A stretch of DNA of 64,000 bases. Source: Magnetovibrio sp. PR-2. Its GTDB lineage: Bacteria > Pseudomonadota > Alphaproteobacteria > Rhodospirillales > Magnetovibrionaceae. The stretch's first letter is position 1. Every line of letters begins with the position of its first letter. The stretch lies in the NCBI RefSeq assembly GCF_036689815.1, contig NZ_JBAHUR010000005.1, positions 281,054 through 345,053 of the forward strand. The letters are read 5' to 3'. Positions 7,646 to 15,057 of this stretch are shown here, in pieces. Made by a program: the position numbers and the translations under genes. A model generated the notes under the pieces. The model searched no databases and had not been told where the DNA came from. It saw only the letters and a program-made list of their open reading frames with translations.

Positions 7646-10185
7646 CGTTTTGAGAGTGTCATTCCGATCCGTCTGCAGAGCGGCACACCCAGCGTGATCA
7701 AGAATTTTCCTCGCAGTGTGCCTTTGGCTGTTTTCACTTCACGCGCGAACATTTCTTGAGCCCAGGCCATGGCGAAACTGTGGTGGACGAACCGCGTAAG
7801 AAGGACAGATTTTTTCATTGCACAGGCCAACGGCTTGGCCCAAGCATGATAGCCGATCATCACATATGGATCGCACTGGGCCAAATGCAGACCAAAGCGT
7901 TGGTCCGCAGCATAGATCTCGTACGGTAATAAGCCTTGGCGGAACAGTTCCGTGCAGATGACTTTGCCTGAATTTGGTCCTGCACTACCATCATTCGTAT
8001 TGGCTTTTCCTCTCGATCGCTGCTTTAGGTTTCCTGCTGCAGTGATGACACTGCCTTTGGCTGTTTTGTCTGTGCCGGTATAGCCTTTGGAGTTGTCTGT
8101 TGACCAACTGCCGGAATAATCATGCGTCGTGCCAATGCCATCATTTTGCCAATCATCAGGACCTCTATTCGATGTCGACGGTTTGGACGGGGCTTTGCGT
8201 TGCGCATTTTTGGAAACTTGCTGTTGTGTCACAGCTGCAGCTCCAAGCGTAATCGGTGTATTCGTAATTGGTGCATCATCATTTCTGAAACTTTGTTTTG
8301 GGGCGTCAAGAAAAGCGTTCTTCGCCGCTTGGGATTGCCCCAATGGTTCATCAGGCGTACCTAAAACCGATTGTTGAGTAAGGGAGGCTTTTGCTGTTGT
8401 CACAGCACCCACACCTTCTTCTTCGCGCATGGCTTGCTCCGTACGCTTTGCCTGTTCTTTGGCTTCCTGTTTTGCCATAGCCGCGCGTTGCTTGTTTGCC
8501 GCGCGCTCTTCGCGTTCTATTTCCTGGTCAATGCTTTTTTGAACGCTGGCATAATTCGAAGTGGGAGCAGAAGCTTTTTGGGCCTGCATACCGCGAACGG
8601 TGGCATTGCGGCTGGGTTCTTCCAACGCCGTAGTCCGTGTCGGTGCGGCGGGGCTGTTGTCGCGGTAGGTGTTTCCAAAAAACGATTTCACGGCGGCTTG
8701 GGTGAAGCCGTATTGGGGATGGTGTTCATTGCGATACGCACCGCTTTTCATCATCTCGCGCGTGGTATCTTTGTCCATCATTAACCCAGCCAAGGATGCG
8801 GCATCTGCATCCGTTTTGACGGCGCGGTTGTCGTTTGTCCGAACGGATTGTAGACCGCTCACAGCAGCTTTCGTAGCACGCGCCGCGTTGGGCATGCTTG
8901 TACGTTCCGGTGCAGATGCCCACATGGCAGTCTCGGCCTTGGCGCGATCTCCGCCGTAATAGGACGTAAGCCCATCCAAAAGGGCTGCATCGGATGGGGA
9001 ACTAAAGTTGGTTGATCCTGCCGACAAGAACGCACCATCTGGGATATTGGAAATGGTGACGCTGTCCATACCTTTAAAGTTGGTCGGCGTTTCCAAAGAC
9101 AGTAAGTTTGGCTTGTCTTCATAAAGAACCTCGCCCGTTAAACCATCGATGACCTGCGTCGCCACACCTTTGCGCGCTTCAACAATGGCCGCTTCAAGTT
9201 CGGCTTTGGACATGGGGTTATCGACAGCTGTGTTTTCTTGCGAGGGGCCTGAGTAATTACGGGCATCGGCATAGCCATCAAACGCTTTTTGCCGTGCGCT
9301 TTCAGGTGTGCCGTTAGGTCGTGCAAGCTCTTGCATATAACGTGTGGATGCGATCACGGTTAAAGGCGTAAAGCCATTTTTGGCAATCTCGGACCTCAAC
9401 CCGGCAAGCGCTGTATTGCTTTTCACTTCTTGGGTTGAGCGATAGAACACATCAGCTGCAAAAAGAGCTTTTTGATAATCAAAAGATGTAATCATGCCCG
9501 CCTTGCTCAAATCACGCAATTCACCTTGACGGCGCTCACGCATCAGTTTGGCATCTTGTGGTGAGCGTGTGACCTGTTGGTAGTTGCTTTCGTAGGACAT
9601 TAATGTTGCGAGATTAAGAGGTTCTTCCGCCTTTAGTTCGTGTGTCTTCTTTCCAATTTCGACTTTTTCCCCGCCTAAATATTTCCCAAGTTTTCCTGCA
9701 GGGCCAAACTGGTTGACATTAGAGGCGACCATGACTTGGAATGCTTTTGAATCGATTAAGCTTCGAAAACCAGGGTCGTGTTTATAACGCGGATTTGACT
9801 GTGCCTGTTGAACGACGTTTGCGACACCGTCGACTAATATGCCGACTTGGCGATTGTCCAGGTTATCCACAAACGCTATGCCGTTTTGGCTTTTCAAATT
9901 CTCGTTCACTTTTGCGGCCAACTCACTTTCGACAAATGACGAATTGCCTTTTCGCCCCAGTTCTGTCGCCAATTTAGCGGCATCATTGCCTTTCAGCCCA
10001 ACGGCCTCCACAAAGGCTTTTTGTGTATCGCGACTTTGTTCGGAAAAATCCGTCTGCATTTGTCCGACCGACAGGCCGCTGTTTTTTGTGCCCGCGTGGC
10101 TAAGCTTGTAAACGTCGTCGGGCTTGGCTTCGCTATTGCCGACGAAGGAGTTGATTTCATCTTTCGTGATGGAAAGGTCAGTCAT
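7612..10185 (-). CDS. Large protein: possible lysozyme-like N-domain, low-complexity linker, recurrent C-terminal domain
   Basis: An 857-residue protein with no signal peptide. Residues about 31-47 read SHAGTKNSGLSVGQMQTDF (in part), which recalls the Ala-Gly-Thr ... Ser-Gly ... Gly-x-x-Gln-x-Asp-Phe core of lysozyme-like hydrolase domains; helices follow to about 300. Residues about 450-740 are Ala/Gln/Lys-rich, with a charged coiled-coil segment (QEIEREERAANKQRAAMAKQ) and a Ser/Thr/Gly-rich linker. From about 743 a compact domain begins, ICTELFRQGLLPYEIYAADQ and on to GVPLCRRIG; I recall such a domain at the C-termini of large alphaproteobacterial proteins, but its function is unknown to me. 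AGGAAA precedes the ATG at 10185. The final residues KKPGANLRAF are coded by the terminator of the neighbouring gene. Toxin or effector use is only inferred. Confidence 0.8.
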   Translation of the reverse strand: MTDLSITKDEINSFVGNSEAKPDDVYKLSHAGTKNSGLSVGQMQTDFSEQSRDTQKAFVEAVGLKGNDAAKLATELGRKGNSSFVESELAAKVNENLKSQNGIAFVDNLDNRQVGILVDGVANVVQQAQSNPRYKHDPGFRSLIDSKAFQVMVASNVNQFGPAGKLGKYLGGEKVEIGKKTHELKAEEPLNLATLMSYESNYQQVTRSPQDAKLMRERRQGELRDLSKAGMITSFDYQKALFAADVFYRSTQEVKSNTALAGLRSEIAKNGFTPLTVIASTRYMQELARPNGTPESARQKAFDGYADARNYSGPSQENTAVDNPMSKAELEAAIVEARKGVATQVIDGLTGEVLYEDKPNLLSLETPTNFKGMDSVTISNIPDGAFLSAGSTNFSSPSDAALLDGLTSYYGGDRAKAETAMWASAPERTSMPNAARATKAAVSGLQSVRTNDNRAVKTDADAASLAGLMMDKDTTREMMKSGAYRNEHHPQYGFTQAAVKSFFGNTYRDNSPAAPTRTTALEEPSRNATVRGMQAQKASAPTSNYASVQKSIDQEIEREERAANKQRAAMAKQEAKEQAKRTEQAMREEEGVGAVTTAKASLTQQSVLGTPDEPLGQSQAAKNAFLDAPKQSFRNDDAPITNTPITLGAAAVTQQQVSKNAQRKAPSKPSTSNRGPDDWQNDGIGTTHDYSGSWSTDNSKGYTGTDKTAKGSVITAAGNLKQRSRGKANTNDGSAGPNSGKVICTELFRQGLLPYEIYAADQRFGLHLAQCDPYVMIGYHAWAKPLACAMKKSVLLTRFVHHSFAMAWAQEMFAREVKTAKGTLRGKFLITLGVPLCRRIGMTLSKRKKPGANLRAF
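7615..7645. terminator. Terminator of the zinc-ribbon gene, also coding the end of the 857-residue protein
   Basis: Perfect stem AGCCCGGAG / CTCCGGGCT around GTTT, flanked by A and T tracts, so it can act both ways. The minus-strand 857-residue gene runs through it and stops at 7612-7614, so its last dozen codons are read from the terminator. Confidence 0.85.
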
Positions 10186-10203
10186 GGTTAGATTTCCTGT
10201 CAT

Positions 10204-10234
10204 AAAAAAAAGCCCTGCACGGGTTGTGCAGGGC
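10204..10234 (-). terminator. Intrinsic terminator in the leader of the 857-residue gene
   Basis: Stem GCCCTGCAC / GTGCAGGGC with an 8-base A run on the plus strand, that is a T run for leftward transcription. It ends only about 19 bases before the start codon at 10185, so any promoter of that gene must lie upstream of it. It may be an attenuator, or an insulator against transcription from the transposase. Confidence 0.75.
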
Positions 10235-10378
10235 AGTTAGGGTGAGGTTGTAGGTTATGGCCTACTATGGCTGGGTTTGGGGCTGGCGAGTTGTTACGCA
10301 CGACTTAAAAGAAAATTCTGTTATTCACGGCTAAGCATTGTTGAGTACAATTCAGCAACGGCATAAGGAGCTAAAATT

Positions 10379-10900
10379 GTGAAACAAACACATTCTGTTA
10401 AAAATATGTTCGGTGCGGTGTTGTTGGCGTTATCCGTATGTATTCTCATCCCAAGTCAAGCAGCTGCAGAGTACTGTTGGGCAGTTGGGTGTGAAAACGA
10501 CATTGGGTGGATCGCAATCAATAAAGGCCAAATCTATTCTAGTGGTGAGGGGACTCTCAACTGGGAATATCAATACGATCCCACGGGTAACGTTTTTAAG
10601 AAACAAGGTCTTCCCGACGTCAACTCAATCGCTATCACGCAACGCCATGGTACACCACTTTTGTTGCCGGAAGAAAAAGTGGAACTCAATTCTGTAACGC
10701 CCGAGGGATACAGAACAGAGAGGGATGGTGTTATTGATCGCGAAAAGAAAAAGTGGAAAGACAAGCCTTTTCCCCGCAATGGCTACGATTATGGTTTTCC
10801 CATGGCCGATGGAACAAAAGTTAAAATCCTTGGGTACGACTTTACGGACAAAGGACACCTCTTCGCCCTCGTCATCGTGGTGGAAGATGGTGGGCAATGA
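10379..10900 (+). CDS. Exported protein of unknown function
   Basis: A 173-residue protein starting at GTG 10379 with AAGGAG upstream. The N-terminus has a Sec signal peptide: basic start, hydrophobic core NMFGAVLLALSVCILI, and a predicted cut after QAAA. The mature part has two early Cys (EYCWAVGCEND) that could form a disulfide, then a mixed strand-rich domain ending in a beta strand (HLFALVIVVEDG). I recognise no family. It lies within the accessory island, divergent from the 857-residue gene across about 190 bases. Base composition here is visibly more AT-rich than in the housekeeping regions. It might be an accessory or protective partner of the large protein, but no evidence shows that. 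Confidence 0.75.
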   Translation: MKQTHSVKNMFGAVLLALSVCILIPSQAAAEYCWAVGCENDIGWIAINKGQIYSSGEGTLNWEYQYDPTGNVFKKQGLPDVNSIAITQRHGTPLLLPEEKVELNSVTPEGYRTERDGVIDREKKKWKDKPFPRNGYDYGFPMADGTKVKILGYDFTDKGHLFALVIVVEDGGQ

Positions 10901-11070
10901 GGGCTTAATCGGCTCGACGTGATTCACAAAACACAAGTCCTGCATTCAGGCGCACGTGTGGTGGTCGTCAGGATATTACTTACCATAGCAACCCGCCCCA
11001 AGTCAAGCATTTATTCCTACATTCAGATTAACAGTCCTAACTCCCTGAAATTAAACAACTCCGTTTAATG

Positions 11071-11100
11071 AAACCATTGGGGTCGGAGTCAATTGATTTT
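11071..11100. repeat. Left inverted-repeat end of the REP-type transposase unit
   Basis: The segment starting AACCATTGGGGTCGGAGTCA and ending AATTGATTTT is, reverse-complemented, closely the same as 11888-11916. The two flank the Y1 transposase gene as imperfect inverted repeats of about 30 bases. Confidence 0.8.
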
Positions 11101-11105
11101 GATAA

Positions 11106-11828
11106 TTAGATCCGTCTTTTTCTTACCTTAGCTTGATAAGCCTTTGATTTGCGATCTCCGCCCCTCGGTTTTGGCTCTGCGCGTCGCTTGGCCTTTTTTG
11201 CGATCTCAGATTTGAATTGATCGTTGCCGAGGACCCAGCCTTTGTTGGTGTTGGTGCGAATATCGTCCAGGGTGGCGGCGGGAATGCGGTCTGTGAACAG
11301 GTTTTCATAGGCCTCTCGCCTTTTCGCTTTGCTGCGCCCAAGAGCGAGATAGCAGGGGTGGGCGGACAAAAGTGCGTTGTCGGCACCAAGGGCGTTGTGG
11401 GTGTAGCTCGACCACGGATAATTTTTAGGCTTGCGCACAATCTTGGCTCTGACGGGGTTGAGCTCGATGTAGCGGCTGACGGTTAGAAAGTATTCTTCGG
11501 TGTCCACCACGGTCGATTTGTAACGGCCTTCCCACAGGGTGCCCGTGCGCTGATAGGCTTGATTGACATAACGCACATAATAGCGCCCCAAGGACTGCAT
11601 CAACTGGCTAATCCCGGTTTTTGTCGACGGAGTCAGAAGCAAGTGCACATGGTTGGTCATCAAAACATAAGCATGAATGGCGACTTGGTACTTCTCGCCG
11701 TACTCCTGCAGTTTTTCGAGATAGACAGCATAATCATCATCATGGAAGAAGATCGCCTGCCGATTGTTACCGCGCTGAATGATGTGCTGCGGAACGCCTG
11801 CAATATTGAACCGTGCCAGCCGAGCCAT
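11106..11828 (-). CDS. REP-associated tyrosine transposase (Y1/HUH family)
   Basis: A 240-residue protein beginning MARLARFNIAGVPQHIIQRG, the standard start of the family formerly called DUF1568. The HUH metal motif is in MTNHVHLLLTP (about residues 57-67), and the tyrosine helix follows further on (GRYYVRYVNQAYQRTG), with GRYKS and the RYIELNPVRAKIV signature. The C-terminal 30 residues are very basic. Such enzymes cut single-stranded REP or BIME-like hairpins rather than moving like classic insertion sequences. Repeat ends with TACTCTGACCCCATTGG lie on both sides. The gene looks intact. Confidence 0.93.
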   Translation of the reverse strand: MARLARFNIAGVPQHIIQRGNNRQAIFFHDDDYAVYLEKLQEYGEKYQVAIHAYVLMTNHVHLLLTPSTKTGISQLMQSLGRYYVRYVNQAYQRTGTLWEGRYKSTVVDTEEYFLTVSRYIELNPVRAKIVRKPKNYPWSSYTHNALGADNALLSAHPCYLALGRSKAKRREAYENLFTDRIPAATLDDIRTNTNKGWVLGNDQFKSEIAKKAKRRAEPKPRGGDRKSKAYQAKVRKRRI

Positions 11829-11887
11829 TGTGCTTTTCCCTTTTGTTACGTCTGATGAAAAGCAATCTTACTCTAAAAGTTGAGGTA

Positions 11888-11963
11888 AATCAATTTACTC
11901 TGACCCCATTGGTTCTCATTTACTCTGACCCCATTGGTTCTCTGACCCCATTGGTTCTTTAGG
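11888..11963. repeat. Right end of the transposase unit: three partial tandem copies
   Basis: The core CTGACCCCATTGGTTCT occurs three times in a row (starting near 11900, 11924 and 11942). The first two are preceded by TTTACT, the third is shorter. The array is inverted relative to 11071-11100 and 13041-13085. Confidence 0.85.
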
Positions 11964-12034
11964 TTCGCCGTTTATTGGTTAAAATCACTGGAATTGGTCG
12001 TATCTATTGGCATGAGAATACCCTTTAAGAAAAA

Positions 12035-12913
12035 TTATCGTTTTGAAGAAAAAAGGCAGTTCGGCTGTTTCGCATACAAGCCGTTTGGACCGAGTTGATT
12101 GATGCTCAAGAAGTGTCTCAACGGCAAGCCAGATACACGTGCTGCGACAATGACGTACCGATCATCTGCTTTCATGACCGCACTTTCAGCATAAGGCAAC
12201 TGAGGGTTTGCAGGAGGGTAAGAGAATGCATCCGATGGCAAAAAACGAAACGCCAATACCTTTTTACAGCTGCTGGCATTTACAATGCGAAAACGTCCAT
12301 CCCCAGATGGTGGGTACATTTCCTTGTCCCCTTTGTTCCCATAACCATCAATGTAATAATGAGGATGACCACCTTGATGATAGAACACCACTTCACCATC
12401 ATTTAAGATCCCATGTGGTAATTCATATACTTTAAAATGATGCGTTCCGTAAGTAGGGCTGGCAGCACCCGGCGTTACGATTTTACTTTTATGCGGAAAA
12501 AAATCGGGGCAGTTTTTATGCCACTCGGAAAATGCAGTATCGCCGTAACTGTTGGCGCGAATATTCGGCTCGATGATCTCTACATCAACCCAATTTTGAA
12601 TCTTTTTAAACACATCCGAGCAATAGGGGGCTTGATCTGCACCCGGCTTCAGCTCCCAGTCTAAGGTTGTCAGAATGTGCTTGAGGATCGGTTCTTTGCG
12701 AGCTTCTGGAACAAATGTCTTTTCCCATTCTGTCAGGCTAGAAATGTCCACAGACGAATAGTCATGCTTATACTCAAGCCCCTGCGGTGCGATAGGATCC
12801 GTCAGCAGTTCATCCGCGACAGCCGATGGGATGTGCAATAACAACAAGCTGATCAAAGTTAGAAAAATCAATGCCCTGTCAGCATCTGCATTCTTCAATC
12901 CCGAAACATTCAT
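12035..12913 (-). CDS. Exported protein of unknown function carried between repeat ends
   Basis: A 292-residue protein with a signal peptide after a short polar lead: ALIFLTLISLLLLHIPSAVA, likely cut near ADE. The mature part is rich in aromatic residues and His, with HHFKVYELPHGILNDGEVVF and HQGGHPHYYIDGYGNKGDK in the middle and four Cys in total, consistent with a secreted or periplasmic beta-rich protein that could bind metal. No family is recognised. It lies between two inverted sets of the transposase-type repeat (11888-11963 and 13041-13085), so it may travel as cargo. The local sequence is AT-richer than the rest of the window, suggesting transfer. Confidence 0.75.
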   Translation of the reverse strand: MNVSGLKNADADRALIFLTLISLLLLHIPSAVADELLTDPIAPQGLEYKHDYSSVDISSLTEWEKTFVPEARKEPILKHILTTLDWELKPGADQAPYCSDVFKKIQNWVDVEIIEPNIRANSYGDTAFSEWHKNCPDFFPHKSKIVTPGAASPTYGTHHFKVYELPHGILNDGEVVFYHQGGHPHYYIDGYGNKGDKEMYPPSGDGRFRIVNASSCKKVLAFRFLPSDAFSYPPANPQLPYAESAVMKADDRYVIVAARVSGLPLRHFLSINQLGPNGLYAKQPNCLFSSKR

Positions 12914-13102
12914 TGAAAATCACCAAACCATTTCATCGTATTTTGAGTTTCACACAACGATGCACAACCTATAATCGCCACCGCCTCGGGTCAACGCCAT
13001 TTTAATTGTACTATGTTTTGATTGTTCAGGTATCCTCTAGAACCACTGGGGTCAGGAACCACTGGGGTCAGAGTAAATCGATTTTCGAGAATAAAATGAT
13101 TA
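12914..13102. other. AT-rich island edge without genes
   Basis: This is the upstream region of the minus-strand exported gene, ending in repeat copies and the island boundary. Together with 13103-13218 it makes a gene-free stretch of about 305 bases. I see no reading frame worth calling. Confidence 0.6.
13041..13085. repeat. Third set of transposase-type repeat, at the right island edge
   Basis: Two copies of AACCACTGGGGTCAG in tandem (13041 and 13057), the second continuing AGTAAATCGATTTT as in the left end at 11071-11100. It ends only 17 bases before the right copy of the flanking repeat begins at 13103. Confidence 0.85.
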
Positions 13103-13196
13103 TTGTGTTGTAGCCAGGACATGGTGTGCAAGGCCTAAAGCCTAAAGACGAAGAGTTCCCCCATCAAAAAGCCCGAAGGTTTGCTCCGGGCTTTTT
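13103..13196 (+). repeat. Right copy of island-flanking repeat (zinc-ribbon gene 3' remnant plus terminator)
   Basis: It matches 7550-7645 with scattered changes. The in-frame codons still read CCSQDMVCKA and a stop, against CCGQDMVCKA in the intact gene, so the coding register survived. The hairpin at 13167-13196 has one mismatch (GCCCGAAG / CTCCGGGC). It now serves the convergent acyl-CoA ligase gene. Confidence 0.85.
13167..13196. terminator. Terminator at the right island edge
   Basis: Stem AAAAGCCCGAAG / CTCCGGGCTTTTT with one mismatch and A/T tracts on both sides. It sits 23 bases beyond the stop of the minus-strand acyl-CoA ligase at 13219. Confidence 0.75.
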
Positions 13197-13218
13197 CATT
13201 TCCGTGCGGGGAGGAGGC

Positions 13219-14850
13219 CTACAAATCCTCCGCCACTTCCCGCAATTTGAACTTCTGAATTTTCCCCGTAGACGTTTTCGGCAGTTCCGTGAAGACTACG
13301 TTTCTCGGGCACTTATAGTGTGCCAAGTGGTCGCGGCAGTATTGGATGATTTCCGCTTCGGTGACTTTGCCTTCGAACTCCGGTTTGATTTCCAAGAACG
13401 CACACGGCGTTTCGCCCCATTTGTCGTCGGACTTGGCGACCACGGCGGCGGCGAACACGGCTTCGTGGCCGTTGAGGGTGTCTTCCACCTCAATAGAGGA
13501 AATGTTTTCACCGCCCGAGATGATGATGTCTTTGGAGCGGTCTTTCAGCTTGATGTAGTCGTCCGGCTGCATCACGCCCAAGTCGCCTGAGTGGAACCAG
13601 CCGCCGCGAAACGCATCGTTCGTGGCGTCCGGGTTTTTCAAGTACCCTTTCATGACGATGTTGCCTTTGAACATGGTTTCGCCCATGGTCTCGCCGTCGT
13701 TGGGCACGTTCTCCATGGTTTCGGGGTTGATGATCTGCAAGTCTTGCAAAACATGATAAGGGACACCTTGGCGGCCTTTTTTCAGGGTTTGCTGTTCGAT
13801 GCTGAGCTCATCCCATTCCGGGTGCCACGCACACATGACCGCCGGGCCGTAGGTTTCTGTGAGGCCATAGACGTGGGTCACGTTAAACCCAGCCTTTTGC
13901 ATGTTTTCCAGCGTGCTGGCAGGCGGCGGAGCGGCGGCGACCATGACTTCGACTTTGTGGTCAAACGGTTTGATCTCAGCCTCGGTCGCGTTGATGACGA
14001 AGTTCAGCACAATGGGCGCACCACAGAAGTGCGTGGCTTTTTCGTCGGCGATGGCGGCATAGATGTTGGCGGCATTGATGCGGCGCAAGCATAGGCTGGT
14101 GCCCGCATTGGCGGCCAAGGTCCAGGGGAAACACCAGCCGTTGCAGTGAAACATGGGCAGGGTCCAGAGATACCTGGGATGATGGCCCATGTTCCAGCCG
14201 ATCACATTGGACAGCGCGTTGAGATATGCCCCCCGGTGGTGATAGACCACGCCCTTGGGGTTGCCTGTGGTGCCGGAGGTGTAGTTCAGCGCAATGGCGT
14301 CCCACTCATCATCGGGCAGGGCCCAAGGATAGTCTTCGTCGCCTTCGTCCAAAAAGGCTTCGTAATCTTTCTCCCCCAGCTTCGGGCCGCGCGCGTCGCA
14401 TTGTTCGTCATCCACATCAATCACGGTGATGTCGTCGCGCCCGATTTTGCTCAGGGCCTCGCTCACCATGTCGGAAAACTCCGTATCGGTGATGAGGAAC
14501 TTCGCTTCGCCGTGGTTGAGGATGAACGCGATGTTGTCGGCATCCAGACGGTAATTCAGCGCATTCAAGATCGCACCCGTGACAGGCACGCCGAAGTGGC
14601 ATTCATACATCTCCGGCGTGTTGGACAGCATGGCCGCGACCGTGTCGCCCTTTTTGACACCCCGTTTGGTCAGGGCGGAGGCCAATTTTTTGGCGCGGGT
14701 AAAGGTCTCTTTCCATGTGTAGCGGCGATTGCCATGAACCACGCTTTCTTTGTCCGGATACGTGCGGGCCGAGCGCTCAATAAAGCTCAGCGGGCTAAGT
14801 GATTGAAAGTTCGCAGCGTTTTTATCCAGATGTTGTTCGTAGATGCTCAT
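13219..14850 (-). CDS. Acyl-CoA synthetase (medium-chain or DmdB/AlkK-like AMP-forming ligase)
   Basis: A 543-residue ANL-superfamily enzyme that makes acyl-CoA from a carboxylic acid, ATP and CoA through an acyl-adenylate. The P-loop YTSGTTGNPKGV (about residues 191-202), the A5 motif VYGLTETYGP, the hinge region HSGDLGV with KDRSKDIIISGG, and the C-terminal catalytic lysine in LPKTSTGKIQKF are present. The overall form resembles the group with AlkK and DmdB, which use medium-chain acids or 3-methylmercaptopropionate; the substrate cannot be read from sequence. GGGAGAGGAAG precedes the ATG. It is divergent from prpE across about 200 bases, and convergent with the island. Confidence 0.93.
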   Translation of the reverse strand: MSIYEQHLDKNAANFQSLSPLSFIERSARTYPDKESVVHGNRRYTWKETFTRAKKLASALTKRGVKKGDTVAAMLSNTPEMYECHFGVPVTGAILNALNYRLDADNIAFILNHGEAKFLITDTEFSDMVSEALSKIGRDDITVIDVDDEQCDARGPKLGEKDYEAFLDEGDEDYPWALPDDEWDAIALNYTSGTTGNPKGVVYHHRGAYLNALSNVIGWNMGHHPRYLWTLPMFHCNGWCFPWTLAANAGTSLCLRRINAANIYAAIADEKATHFCGAPIVLNFVINATEAEIKPFDHKVEVMVAAAPPPASTLENMQKAGFNVTHVYGLTETYGPAVMCAWHPEWDELSIEQQTLKKGRQGVPYHVLQDLQIINPETMENVPNDGETMGETMFKGNIVMKGYLKNPDATNDAFRGGWFHSGDLGVMQPDDYIKLKDRSKDIIISGGENISSIEVEDTLNGHEAVFAAAVVAKSDDKWGETPCAFLEIKPEFEGKVTEAEIIQYCRDHLAHYKCPRNVVFTELPKTSTGKIQKFKLREVAEDL

Positions 14851-14910
14851 GGGCTTCCTCTCCCTGGGGTATTAAGTCCTGTTGGCGGTAGTCTGCCACA
14901 TTGCTGCGTT

Positions 14911-14937
14911 GCAAAAAATACTCTTTTGTCGCAATAT
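14911..14937. promoter_or_regulatory. Inverted repeat between the two acyl-CoA ligase genes
   Basis: TTGCAAAAA and TTTTGTCGCAA face each other across a few bases (an imperfect palindrome). It lies in the shared promoter region of the divergent ligase genes and could be a regulator site. Assignment to a regulator is not possible from one copy. Confidence 0.3.
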
Positions 14938-15057
14938 CCGCTCAGGGAGTTCGCCGGGCCTACCGTGGGGGTAAGGGCCGGGCAGCTAAGAAGACCTTCT
15001 GCCGCACACAGCCTCGGTTTAGAGGACCTCCTCAGGCAGAACAGAGGGAGACAAAAA

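Noticed and set aside
7612..12913. Prophage or integrative element with its own integrase
   Set aside because: No integrase, capsid, terminase or conjugation gene is found; only a REP-type transposase is present.
11888..13085. CRISPR array at the repeat clusters
   Set aside because: Repeats are tandem, without regular spacers, in only three units per cluster, and no cas gene is nearby. They match transposase ends instead.
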